From assembly GCA_964517005.1 (NCBI GenBank), contig CAZFAJ010000003.1, positions 17,351 to 81,350 on the forward strand: DNA of 64,000 nucleotides. The letters are read 5' to 3'. Shown piece after piece: positions 44,579 to 52,683 of this stretch. The notes under the pieces were generated by a model, which had not been told where the DNA came from, ran no database searches, and was given only the letters and a program-made list of their open reading frames with translations. Within the stretch, counting starts at the first letter, position 1, and each line of letters begins with the position of its first letter. Both the position numbers and the translations under genes were made by a program. The stretch comes from CAYVBJ01 sp964517005 (GTDB lineage Bacteria; Bacteroidota; Rhodothermia; Balneolales; Balneolaceae).

Positions 44579-45943
44579 TTACCGGGGAAGTTTTTGATCC
44601 ATGTCAGCGATGATAAAAGCGTGTACTGCCATTGCTGCTACATTAAGCTTAAATTCTTCTCTGTCGATTATATCAATAACATCGGCACCGGTATGGTGAT
44701 ACCAGAAGTATTTTTCCCTCTCCACAACAAGTCCCATCCCGGGAACGCGGTCTCGTATGAGAGGACTGATATCGGCTCCGCCTCCGCCACGAAGAATTTC
44801 ACCTGCTTCAATTGGTTCCAGAAGGGTTGCGATACTTCTCAAAATTTCAAGCGCCTCATCTGAACCTGTAAAACCAAAGCCCAGCGGTTTAAAAACACCA
44901 CTGTCCGATTCAATAGCAAGAACATGGTTTTCGAGGCCTTCTTCTTTGGCCAGCTCATGATATTTACGTGCACCCCGTAATCCATTTTCTTCATTTGTCC
45001 ACAAAACAACACGAATGGTTCTCTTCGGTGTTAATCCAAGTTTTCTGATGAGCCGTGCTGCTTCCCAGGCGACAAAACAACCGCCTGCATCATCCATAGC
45101 TCCCTGGCCAATATCCCATGAATCGATATGTCCGCCTATTGTGATAATCTCGTTCGGGAATTCGCTGCCTTTGATTTCTGCAATCACGTTACGTGACTCT
45201 TTTTCAGGCAGGGATTCCGCTTCCATATAGAGATGAACCTGAATTTCTTCACCCCGGTCATACATTCGCTGTAAAAAATTTGCATCTTCAACGGTGATAG
45301 CCGCATGGGGAATCGGATCTATTCCTTCCTGGTAACTGGAATTGCCTGTGTGCAGGGTTTGCATCGAAAATGGAGTCACAGACCTTACAAGGGAAGCAGC
45401 TGCCCCAGCACGGGATGCATAAACCGCGCCTTGTGTTCGATACTGCACGGTTTCTCCATATGTCGTAAACGGTACGTTGAAAAGAACAATATTCCCTTCA
45501 ACAGTGTCTTGCTTTTGGGCAAGTTCCTCAAAACTTTGAACAACAACTACTTTGGCAGTGATCCCGGTATCGGGAGTGGCAATACTGTTTCCGAGGCCAA
45601 TTATGGGAAGATTTCTTTCGTATGGGAGAATTAACCTTGCATGTTCATTTCCTCGTACCCAGTGAGGCACCATCACAGATTGAGTGGTTACCCGGTCAAA
45701 ATTATCCTCTTTCATTTTGTCAATCACCCAATCGATTGAATTTTCAAGCATATCCGATCCGGATAGCCGGGTGGGAAAATAATCAACAAAATGGGTTAAT
45801 CTTTCAAATCCCGAATTATCGGAAAGAGACGAGTCAATGATTGTTCTGGATAAAGTCTGATATTCCGGAGGTTCAAAATCTTGGGCTTCAACAGGCCCGG
45901 AAAAAGTGGATATCAAAAGAAGAGTAAGTAAAAATTGTTTCAT
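44579..45943 (-). CDS. Secreted M28-family zinc peptidase (carboxypeptidase Q-like)
   Basis: 454 residues from the ATG at 45943, which yields a signal peptide (MKQFLLTLLLISTFSGPVEA); an upstream start at 46009 would bury it. The two-zinc site is visible: GGHIDSWDIGQGAMDDAGG (His and Asp ligands), WTNEENGLRGA (catalytic and ligand Glu), and YHHTGADVID near the end. A PA-like insert lies in the first half. It is probably a periplasmic or secreted aminopeptidase/carboxypeptidase. It is transcribed alone; the M23 gene upstream has its own terminator between them. Confidence 0.88.
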   Translation of the reverse strand: MKQFLLTLLLISTFSGPVEAQDFEPPEYQTLSRTIIDSSLSDNSGFERLTHFVDYFPTRLSGSDMLENSIDWVIDKMKEDNFDRVTTQSVMVPHWVRGNEHARLILPYERNLPIIGLGNSIATPDTGITAKVVVVQSFEELAQKQDTVEGNIVLFNVPFTTYGETVQYRTQGAVYASRAGAAASLVRSVTPFSMQTLHTGNSSYQEGIDPIPHAAITVEDANFLQRMYDRGEEIQVHLYMEAESLPEKESRNVIAEIKGSEFPNEIITIGGHIDSWDIGQGAMDDAGGCFVAWEAARLIRKLGLTPKRTIRVVLWTNEENGLRGARKYHELAKEEGLENHVLAIESDSGVFKPLGFGFTGSDEALEILRSIATLLEPIEAGEILRGGGGADISPLIRDRVPGMGLVVEREKYFWYHHTGADVIDIIDREEFKLNVAAMAVHAFIIADMDQKLPR

Positions 45944-46007
45944 AAAGTGGTTTATTACATTCTGAATATTGCTATAGGGTGATGTTAATATGCAGGACAG
46001 GATAAAC

Positions 46008-46037
46008 AAAAAAAGCGATAGTTAACTATCGCTTTTT
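46008..46037 (-). terminator. Intrinsic terminator after the M23 peptidase gene
   Basis: A perfect nine-base inverted repeat GCGATAGTT/AACTATCGC (46015-46032) is flanked by seven A and five T. On the minus strand it gives a hairpin with a T-run 30 bases after the stop at 46069. The symmetrical flanks mean it could also work in the other direction. Confidence 0.75.
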
Positions 46038-46068
46038 ACATTTCTTAATAAGAATTTTTGACTGATGG

Positions 46069-47043
46069 CTAATCCATCGACATGGGGTTATTCCGGGAGA
46101 TATCCTGATACATCAGATATTCTTCAGGAGTTGTATCGGCAAACAGAAAATTCAAGGGATCGATGGGTTTGCTGTTTAATTTCACTTCGTAATGAAGGTG
46201 CGGCCCCGAAGACATGCCGCTGTTACCGGTAAATGCGACAAGATCACCGCGCTGTACCTTCGACCCTTTTTTAATACCTTCGGCAAAGCCGGAAAGGTGA
46301 GCATATCTCGTCTCATAACCGTATCCGTGATCAATAACCAGAAGAAGGCCATATGTACCATTGCGACCGGCAAATTTAACAGTTCCGTCTCCGGTACTGA
46401 AAACATCAGTTCCGATATCAGCTCTAAAATCCAGGCCTTCATGAAATCTGCGATATTTTAAAACAGGATGCATTCTCATGCCATACCCGCTGAGAAGAAT
46501 CCCGGATACAGGTTTAATAGCCGGCAAATGGCTAAGTTTTTCCTGGTTCTGATTGTAGTAATACTTAATTTCATCAAAAGATAATTTTTGAATATTGATC
46601 TTGCGTTCAAGATTATCAAGCTGACTTGAGGTCCAGCGCAGAATCTCAGAAGCTTCACTGCTGTATACATCAAAATCTTCATATGGATCGGCACCGCCGG
46701 TTCCTTTTAGCCGTTCATCGTAGGGGATGGGTTCCATCCCGAGAACAGAACGATACATCTCATTGTCAAGTCCGGCAATCTCTTCTACTTGTTCTTCCAT
46801 CTGAATGATGGCAGATTTTGTCTCTTCGAGCTGTTCAATAAGTATTTTATTTTCGGAGACAAGAGCCAATTCGGATGGACTGCCAACGTAATTGGAAAGA
46901 AGAGAAAGGCCTATTGTAGAGACTATAACCCCGTTAATTATCCAAATGCAGGCTGTATAGAGAATCTGTTCTTTTTTACTGTATGAAACAGGAACAAATT
47001 CGCAGGTTTGTTCGTCGTAATAAAAGTGATTTTTAAAAGACAT
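46069..47043 (-). CDS. M23-family peptidoglycan metallopeptidase, membrane-anchored
   Basis: 324 residues. A short cytoplasmic start is followed by one membrane helix (about 29-50), a coiled coil (about 60-95, LIEQLEETKSAIIQMEEQVEEI; second helix about 135-165) and a C-terminal LytM domain. Zinc and catalytic residues are visible in FHEGLDFRAD, YGYETRYAHLSG and SGPHLHYEV, so the active site is intact. It should cleave peptide cross-bridges during growth or division. A second M23 gene is at 57030. It lies 86 bases after hprK but may have its own promoter. Confidence 0.87.
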   Translation of the reverse strand: MSFKNHFYYDEQTCEFVPVSYSKKEQILYTACIWIINGVIVSTIGLSLLSNYVGSPSELALVSENKILIEQLEETKSAIIQMEEQVEEIAGLDNEMYRSVLGMEPIPYDERLKGTGGADPYEDFDVYSSEASEILRWTSSQLDNLERKINIQKLSFDEIKYYYNQNQEKLSHLPAIKPVSGILLSGYGMRMHPVLKYRRFHEGLDFRADIGTDVFSTGDGTVKFAGRNGTYGLLLVIDHGYGYETRYAHLSGFAEGIKKGSKVQRGDLVAFTGNSGMSSGPHLHYEVKLNSKPIDPLNFLFADTTPEEYLMYQDISRNNPMSMD

Positions 47044-47129
47044 AATAAGATTTTGTAGAGAATACTCAAATCGCAGATCAAACTATTAATCTTTTCTTAT
47101 ATATAAAAGAGAGATATAGATCTATTTTG

Positions 47130-48158
47130 TTACTCAAAATCTCCTTCAAAATAGTCAATTGCTCTTCGGGGGATGTCTGTCCGTGATTTTTTTCCAGCTA
47201 TATGGGCTTTAATCTTTTCCTGAAATGCTTTGGCCGCGTTATAACCGTAGTGCTTTAGCAGGTAGTTCATAGCTATAACTTCGGCAATTACAGTTATGTT
47301 TTTTCCGGGGGTGATAGGCAGATGGATAAGTGGAATTTCAGTATCGAGTACGCGCACAGAATCATTGTCAAGGCCGGTACGCTCAACATCGGAGGTATCC
47401 TGCCACAGAGTTAGTTCAAGTACTACTTCAAGTCTTTTCTGGTATCTGATGGAGCGGATACCAAACATAGACATCACATCAACAATCCCCAGGCCACGGA
47501 TTTCCATAAAGTGTTTATTCATCTCATTGGCGGAAGCCATAAGAATATTACTCTTCTTTGTGAGCATCACAACATCATCTGCTACGAGCCTGTGCCCCCG
47601 TTCAACGAGATCGAGTGCCACTTCACTTTTGCCGATTCCAGATTTTCCGGCAATCAGAATTCCTATGCCATACACATCTACCATAGAGCCGTGAACCATG
47701 GTTTGCAGTGCAAACTGATCTTCAAGAAACTCCTGAAGAAGCGACATGAATTTTGTTGTTTCAAGCGATGTTTTGAAGAGAGGAATACCCGCTTTTTGTG
47801 TCAGCTTAATTAAATGAGCCGGCAGGTCATTGCTGTCCGTTAAAAATATTACGGGTACATTAAAATCTACCACATTTTGAAATGAACGATATTGTTCATC
47901 TTCACTCATATTTTCAAGATACTGACACTCAGTGTTCCCTAATATTTGCACACGCTGATAGGTAAACAACTTCACGTATCCGGCCAAAGCAAGGCCGGGT
48001 CTGTGAAGATCTACTTCGGTTATATATCGATTTTTGCAAGCCGATTCTGCAGCACAGGCTGTGATTTCTATGTTGACATTATCCCTTAGTTTTTCAACTA
48101 AAAAAGCTACATCTATCTTTTCCTTCCGGGGTATGGGCTGATGGTCTTGTATGGGCAT
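47130..48158 (-). CDS. hprK: HPr kinase/phosphorylase
   Basis: 342 residues. The C-terminal kinase domain has the P-loop GKSGIGKS, followed by EVALDLVERGHRLVADDVV, and EIRGLGIVDV and IPLIHLPITPGKN, the family signatures. The N-terminal domain (about 1-140) is also recognisable. In Gram-positives it controls HPr; in this group it is common without a full PTS and its role is unclear. It is 21 bases after hpf on the same strand, in the run xerC-hpf-hprK. No HPr gene is in the window. Confidence 0.9.
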   Translation of the reverse strand: MPIQDHQPIPRKEKIDVAFLVEKLRDNVNIEITACAAESACKNRYITEVDLHRPGLALAGYVKLFTYQRVQILGNTECQYLENMSEDEQYRSFQNVVDFNVPVIFLTDSNDLPAHLIKLTQKAGIPLFKTSLETTKFMSLLQEFLEDQFALQTMVHGSMVDVYGIGILIAGKSGIGKSEVALDLVERGHRLVADDVVMLTKKSNILMASANEMNKHFMEIRGLGIVDVMSMFGIRSIRYQKRLEVVLELTLWQDTSDVERTGLDNDSVRVLDTEIPLIHLPITPGKNITVIAEVIAMNYLLKHYGYNAAKAFQEKIKAHIAGKKSRTDIPRRAIDYFEGDFE

Positions 48159-48179
48159 GGCGTAATATCTGGAAAAGAA

Positions 48180-48479
48180 TTACATATGTTTAAATCTCTT
48201 CTCTTTATATTTTCTTATTTGTCTGACGATATTATCAACAGCAATATTTACAGCTTGTTCGTAAGTGGGAGCACTTTCTGAGGCTCTCAATAATACCTGG
48301 GGAACTTTCACATTGAAATCAGCCTTTGCCGGATTTTCATCATCGTCTGTTGGTTCCAATACGATATCGCAAGCAATTATTTTATCATAGAATTGTTGAA
48401 ATTTCTCGATAGAGTTAAGCGCATGATTTTTCAGATCTGTGCTTGCGTCAAAATGCCGTGCTGTGAATGTGGTCTTCAT
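48180..48479 (-). CDS. hpf: Ribosome hibernation-promoting factor, short form
   Basis: 99 residues, the short HPF/YfiA fold only (beta-alpha-beta3-alpha): FTARHFDASTDLKNHALNSIEKF at the start and AVDNIVRQIRKYKEKR at the end. It binds idle 30S subunits and inactivates ribosomes in starvation. A strong ribosome-binding site (AAGGAGG, 48490-48484) precedes the ATG, uncommon in this window, so it is probably well translated. It lies between xerC (20-base gap) and hprK. Confidence 0.88.
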   Translation of the reverse strand: MKTTFTARHFDASTDLKNHALNSIEKFQQFYDKIIACDIVLEPTDDDENPAKADFNVKVPQVLLRASESAPTYEQAVNIAVDNIVRQIRKYKEKRFKHM

Positions 48480-48499
48480 GTTTCCTCCTTTAATTTTTA

Positions 48500-49414
48500 T
48501 TATTTAGCTCTTGGATGAGCCTGTTCGTATACATTTTTTAATCTTTCTACACTTGTATGAGTGTAAATTTGGGTTGCGGCTAAATTCGCATGACCCAGAA
48601 ATTCTTTTATAATCCGGATATCCGCTCCTGCATCAAGCATGTGGGTGGCAAAACTGTGCCGTAAAACATGAGGGCTTTTCTGGGTAACTTCACTCTCCGC
48701 CATCAATTGCTTTTTCACAAGCTTCTGTACAGCCCTGGGGTATATTCTGTGTCCTCTTGAAGCAAGAAAGAGTGCATTTTTTGCATCATGATCTGTTCTT
48801 GAAGAATATAGTTTATGCCTTGTTTGCAGATGTTCTTTTAATGAGGACAAGGCTTTTGTACCCAAAGGTATAATCCTCTGTTTGCTTCCTTTTCCGGTTA
48901 CCTTTACCTGCTTTGAATGAAAATCAATGTCGTCAATATCCAGGTTCACAAGCTCACTAAGCCGCATTCCTGTGCAGTAAAACAGTTCCAGGATAGCTTT
49001 TAACTGTGAATTACGAGGCGTGGAACATTCAATATTGTCAATCATTCTGCGGATATCATCAGAATTGACAGTTTCGGGCAGCTTCTTATCTTTCTTGGGT
49101 ACAATAAGTAAGTGTGCAGGATTCTTTTGAATGTAACCACGTTTAAAGCAATATTTAAAAAACGAACGAACAGAAGCAACTTTTCTTGCGATTGAACTTT
49201 TTTTCAATCCATCCTCTGTCAGTTTGCCAAGCCACAATCGAATCAATAATCTGTCAATTTTATGAAGGTCAGCCGAAAGGTCTGGCGTTCCGACATTCTC
49301 CTTACAAAACTCTTCAAATTGTTCTAAATCCGTTCTATACGATAAAATGGTATGCGGGGAAGCATTTTTTTCAATCTCTAAATATTTTATGTATTTGAGG
49401 ATGATATCGTACAT
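48500..49414 (-). CDS. xerC: Tyrosine recombinase XerC
   Basis: 304 residues with an N-terminal core-binding domain and a catalytic domain. Catalytic residues appear in GMRLSELVNL (Arg), GKGSKQR (Lys), HVLRHSFATH (His, Arg), FLGHANL (His) and QIYTHTS (Tyr nucleophile). Partner of XerD (2792-3721) in chromosome dimer resolution. It heads the run xerC-hpf-hprK. The 115 bases before it, to the next gene's end, are AT-rich with no exact promoter match. The XerC name is favoured by this gene order, common in the group. Confidence 0.87.
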   Translation of the reverse strand: MYDIILKYIKYLEIEKNASPHTILSYRTDLEQFEEFCKENVGTPDLSADLHKIDRLLIRLWLGKLTEDGLKKSSIARKVASVRSFFKYCFKRGYIQKNPAHLLIVPKKDKKLPETVNSDDIRRMIDNIECSTPRNSQLKAILELFYCTGMRLSELVNLDIDDIDFHSKQVKVTGKGSKQRIIPLGTKALSSLKEHLQTRHKLYSSRTDHDAKNALFLASRGHRIYPRAVQKLVKKQLMAESEVTQKSPHVLRHSFATHMLDAGADIRIIKEFLGHANLAATQIYTHTSVERLKNVYEQAHPRAK

Positions 49415-49529
49415 ATATTTTAATAATAATAATTTATAGCCTAAAAGAAAGGGATTATTCTATTAAAAAATTACAGGCCTGTTCAGAATCACAGAATTAA
49501 ACATTTGAACATACAGATTTTTTATGGAT

Positions 49530-50708
49530 TTATATTTCTCTTTCTTTCCACTTTATCTTTCGCCGTGTCAAATAGTCAAATACTGTTGTGAGGGCCAGAA
49601 ACTGAAACCACATCACGCCAACAGGATGAGTGAATGCGTAAAACGGGTTCCATCTTTGCCACAATGCAATGATCAATCGCTGAAGCAGAATCATTGTAAT
49701 GGCAGCAACTGAAAGTTCAAACCAAACCCGGTTATTCATAATCAGTGACGCGGGGAGTATGATAAAGGGAAGGATAAAAACTGCAAAATGTAATAGTGAT
49801 GAAAAAGTAAATAGTGAAAGGTTATAATCGAAACCGGCGAAAAAGTTTTTTCTGAATCCCTGGAACATCTGAGATTGACTGCTGTACATCCTGCACGTAA
49901 TCGTATTCTGGCCGGTGTACATGCGCATGGTGAAACCGGCTTCATTGATTTTTTTGGCAAGTTTCACATCTTCAACAATTTCTGATTTTACCGGGACGTG
50001 TCCGCCAATCCGGTGGTACGCTTTCCGTTTAAAAGCAATGCACTGGCCGTTTGCTGCCGAAAAGAGAGATGATACACGTGAATAGATAGATTGAGGCATA
50101 AGCCTGGGTTTTTTGTAGGCATAATAGGTGGGTAATAGTGTCAAAAGTGTGTAGTAAACGATCGGCATTACCGTCTTTTCCCACCACGTCCGATAAATCT
50201 GGTGAGGCCAGACCGTAATCATATCTGTTTTGTGCTTTGTAAAGGCAGCCGAAGCTGAGAGAAGCATACCCGGTTTTAAAACGGTATCCGCATCCAGAAA
50301 AAGCAGTATTTGGCCGGAAGCTTTCTCACCAAGCTGCTGACATGCCCACGACTTTCCCAGCCATCCCGGCGGACGCCCGGATCCTTTTAAGGGAATTATC
50401 AAATCAGGGTATTGATCTTTAAAAGAGTTAAGGATAACCGGTGTGCTATCTTCAGATTGATCATCCAGTATCAATACTTCAAAATCGGGATATTTTTGAA
50501 CGACGATACTTGTTAAAAGCCCGGAAATTGTATCTTCTTCATTTCTTGCCGGAATACAAACGGAGATTTTGGGATGTTGTCTTTCCTCCTTTTTGTCACT
50601 TGCAGGCAATTCAGTCAGATAAAAACGATTGTGAACAAGAATTGCTGACGTAACGAGTAAGTACAAAAGTACAAAGAGCAATAGCCAGCTGATTATTATT
50701 TCAAACAT
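49530..50708 (-). CDS. Family 2 glycosyltransferase, CruC/CrtQ-like
   Basis: 392 residues. There is an N-terminal membrane helix (1-25), then a GT2 domain with SVCIPARNEEDTI, VLILDDQSEDST, the WLGKSWACQQL block, FLDADT (DxD), and GHVPVKSEIVEDVKLAKKI (EDxxLA-type catalytic motif). Two C-terminal membrane helix groups (about 300-390) follow. The GWLGKSWAC and EDVKLA motifs resemble carotenoid glycosyltransferases such as CruC; a lipid-linked sugar transferase is the alternative. No carotenoid genes are adjacent. The region upstream is shared with the divergent tRNA-Leu. Confidence 0.72.
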   Translation of the reverse strand: MFEIIISWLLLFVLLYLLVTSAILVHNRFYLTELPASDKKEERQHPKISVCIPARNEEDTISGLLTSIVVQKYPDFEVLILDDQSEDSTPVILNSFKDQYPDLIIPLKGSGRPPGWLGKSWACQQLGEKASGQILLFLDADTVLKPGMLLSASAAFTKHKTDMITVWPHQIYRTWWEKTVMPIVYYTLLTLLPTYYAYKKPRLMPQSIYSRVSSLFSAANGQCIAFKRKAYHRIGGHVPVKSEIVEDVKLAKKINEAGFTMRMYTGQNTITCRMYSSQSQMFQGFRKNFFAGFDYNLSLFTFSSLLHFAVFILPFIILPASLIMNNRVWFELSVAAITMILLQRLIIALWQRWNPFYAFTHPVGVMWFQFLALTTVFDYLTRRKIKWKEREI

Positions 50709-50872
50709 TGATGCGCAGATTGATCAGTACAATTTTTTGTAGAATATAGGGATTCTGATCAGATGATAAATTAAATTCGAAAAGATTCGTTCGCACGGGA
50801 CCCGTGGCATTTTCAAAAAAGATATTTTCTTTGACCTGCCTGCTTCCTATATTTACAACTTCAGATACTAAT

Positions 50873-50956
50873 GCCCGGATGGCGGAATTGGTAGACGCGC
50901 CGGATTCAAAATCCGGTGGTGGCGACATCGTGGGGGTTCGAGTCCCCCTCCGGGTA
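50873..50956 (+). tRNA. tRNA-Leu (anticodon CAA)
   Basis: An 84-base cloverleaf with a long variable arm (class II). Acceptor GCCCGGA pairs with TCCGGGT (one G-U), anticodon stem CCGGA/TCCGG encloses TTCAAAA (anticodon CAA, reads UUG). The T-arm is GGGGG-TTCGAGT-CCCCC. The CCA end is not encoded. It is divergent from the glycosyltransferase gene. Confidence 0.96.
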
Positions 50957-50962
50957 CTTAAA

Positions 50963-50982
50963 AAAGTATACATTATTACTTT
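50963..50982 (+). terminator. Weak hairpin after tRNA-Leu
   Basis: AAAGTA (50963-50968) and TACTTT (50977-50982) form a six-base stem, followed by ATATTTTG. It could end the tRNA transcript, but the stem is AT-rich and short. Confidence 0.3.
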
Positions 50983-51465
50983 ATATTTTGATAGGCCGTG
51001 ATTTAGTGAATAATCAAATTTTTCATAGTAAAATAAAGTGCAGATTTAGTTGATTTTATTGCCTTTTCTTTGTTCTCCTGAACGATAAGACAAACTCCTT
51101 CCAACTCTCTCAGGATCCCTAATATTTCATCATCTTTTTAGTGAATATTTTGTCATTTTTAAGCATAAAAGAAGTTCCGTTTCAAAATCAGAAAAAGTGC
51201 GGTTTAGCTAAGAACTTTATCCATAATTCATCAAGCTGCTGGCTGGATAGTTTGCCTGTGATCAGAATTTTCCAAAACGAATTGAAAAACGGGCGTTTAC
51301 ATTACAATACGGAGTAGGCGGCAAAAATTTGCCCGTTGATCTGTTCCATAAACGATGAGCAGACTACGGCCCAAAAATAACTTCAGCATGCGTACCTGTG
51401 AGTCAAATAACTCCTGTACCTTCCTGCAGAGAGGTGTGGTGGGTAATATTTTATCTGCATATATT

Positions 51466-51488
51466 CCTTGAGACGAGTATCTCAAAGG
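51466..51488. repeat. Inverted repeat upstream of the phosphotriesterase-type gene
   Basis: CCTTGAGA (51466-51473) and TCTCAA-A-GG (51480-51488) pair over eight bases with one bulge, enclosing CGAGTA. It lies 56 bases before the ATG at 51544, a plausible place for an operator or leader hairpin. Confidence 0.4.
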
Positions 51489-51543
51489 CCTGTGCATCCA
51501 TCGATTGATTAAGAAAAATCACAATAAGCTAAATGACAATGAA

Positions 51544-52584
51544 ATGGATAAAAGAGTTTTAAAAATGATGACTATTGGGATTTTTCTGATTTTTACTTCA
51601 TGTCAGAATAATTCAGAAGAGGAAAAAATTATGAGTGTAAATGGCTATCTATATTCAGATAATATGGGTGTGACCCTAAGCCATGAGCATGTTCTGGTAG
51701 ACTGGATAGGTGCCGACAGTACCGGCTATCACCGATGGAACCGCGAAGATGTTGTGGAAAGAGTACTGCCGTTTTTTCTTCAGGCAAAAGAGCTGGGAGT
51801 AAGTACAGTGATTGAATTTACACCTGCCTATCTGGGCCGCGACCCTTTTATTTTACTGAAATTATCAAGGCTTTCGGGTATACAGATTATTACAAATACC
51901 GGCTATTATGGAGCTGTTGATAACCGTTTTATGCCCGGTTGTGCTTTTGATGAATCAGCAGATGAAATTGCCCGGCGATGGATTGACGAATTTAAAAATG
52001 GAATTAATGGCAGTGAGCTACGTCCGGGATTCATAAAAATATCTGTGGCAGAAGAAGTTTCTCTTTCTAGATTACACCAAAAAATTGTGAACTCTGCTAT
52101 TAAAACACATCTCGAAACAGGCATGGTCATTGCATCTCATACTATTGGCGATATTCCTGCTATGGAACAAATTGAACTGTTGGAGGCCGGCGGAATTTCT
52201 CCGGATGCCTGGATCTGGACCCATGCGCAAACAGGCTCGCTCGAGGCTAATAAAGAAGTTGCTTCAAAAGGTGCGTGGATAGGTCTTGATAACGTTCATT
52301 TCAACCCGGATCATGACGAGAATGAAACCGGGTCCATATCCTGGTATGCAAATCGTATCAATCAACTCAAAGAAGAAGGATTACTTGACAGGGTGTTGAT
52401 TTCCCATGATGCCGGATGGTATGACCCCGACGAAGAAAATGGCGGAGATTTTCGCGGCTATACGGATGTTTTTGAATATTTATTACCTGAATTGGCAGAA
52501 CTGGATTTTTCGGAAGAGGAGATTGCTCGGCTTCTTGTTAAAAATCCCAAAGAAGCATTCAGCATTCGTATCAGGACGGATTAA
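51544..52584 (+). CDS. Phosphotriesterase-family metallohydrolase, lipoprotein
   Basis: 346 residues from the ATG at 51544, giving a lipoprotein signal (IFTSC, Cys20); a TTG at 51505 extends the frame without benefit. The two-metal amidohydrolase site is complete: His47 and His49 in SHEHVLVDW, the bridging Lys in GFIKISVAEE, His in IASHTIG and IWTHAQTGS, and Asp in ISHDAGWYDP. The family includes phosphotriesterases, lactonases and PHP-type proteins of unknown role. Membrane anchoring is unusual and suggests work in the periplasm or at the surface. Isolated in a gene-poor stretch. Substrate unknown. Confidence 0.8.
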   Translation: MDKRVLKMMTIGIFLIFTSCQNNSEEEKIMSVNGYLYSDNMGVTLSHEHVLVDWIGADSTGYHRWNREDVVERVLPFFLQAKELGVSTVIEFTPAYLGRDPFILLKLSRLSGIQIITNTGYYGAVDNRFMPGCAFDESADEIARRWIDEFKNGINGSELRPGFIKISVAEEVSLSRLHQKIVNSAIKTHLETGMVIASHTIGDIPAMEQIELLEAGGISPDAWIWTHAQTGSLEANKEVASKGAWIGLDNVHFNPDHDENETGSISWYANRINQLKEEGLLDRVLISHDAGWYDPDEENGGDFRGYTDVFEYLLPELAELDFSEEEIARLLVKNPKEAFSIRIRTD

Positions 52585-52683
52585 GAAGAGCATGCAACAT
52601 CTGAAAACACCTGAGATATCTTGAAATAAATCTGATATCTTTCTCCTCATACATTTTAATATGAACATTTTCTGAAAATAATT

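Larger units (their letters stand above)
50957..51543. other. Long intergenic region, no credible gene
   Basis: About 590 bases after tRNA-Leu and before the phosphotriesterase-type gene. A weak hairpin at 50963-50982 may end the tRNA transcript, and an inverted repeat sits at 51466-51488. No frame in it looks like protein: a 66-codon minus-strand frame (51297-51497) has no recognisable motif. It may contain a decayed gene or an unusual regulatory leader, but I can name nothing. Confidence 0.5.

Noticed and set aside
47090..47110. TCTTTT...AAAAGA repeat downstream of hprK
   Set aside because: A very AT-rich stem of low stability with no T-run in the right direction.
50701..50973. A 90-codon minus-strand frame across the tRNA-Leu gene
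   Set aside because: It reads through the tRNA in antisense; the familiar-looking protein string is the usual false frame found across tRNA genes.
51297..51497. A 66-codon minus-strand frame in the gene-poor stretch
   Set aside because: No homology I recognise, no ribosome-binding site and odd composition; kept only as part of the intergenic description.
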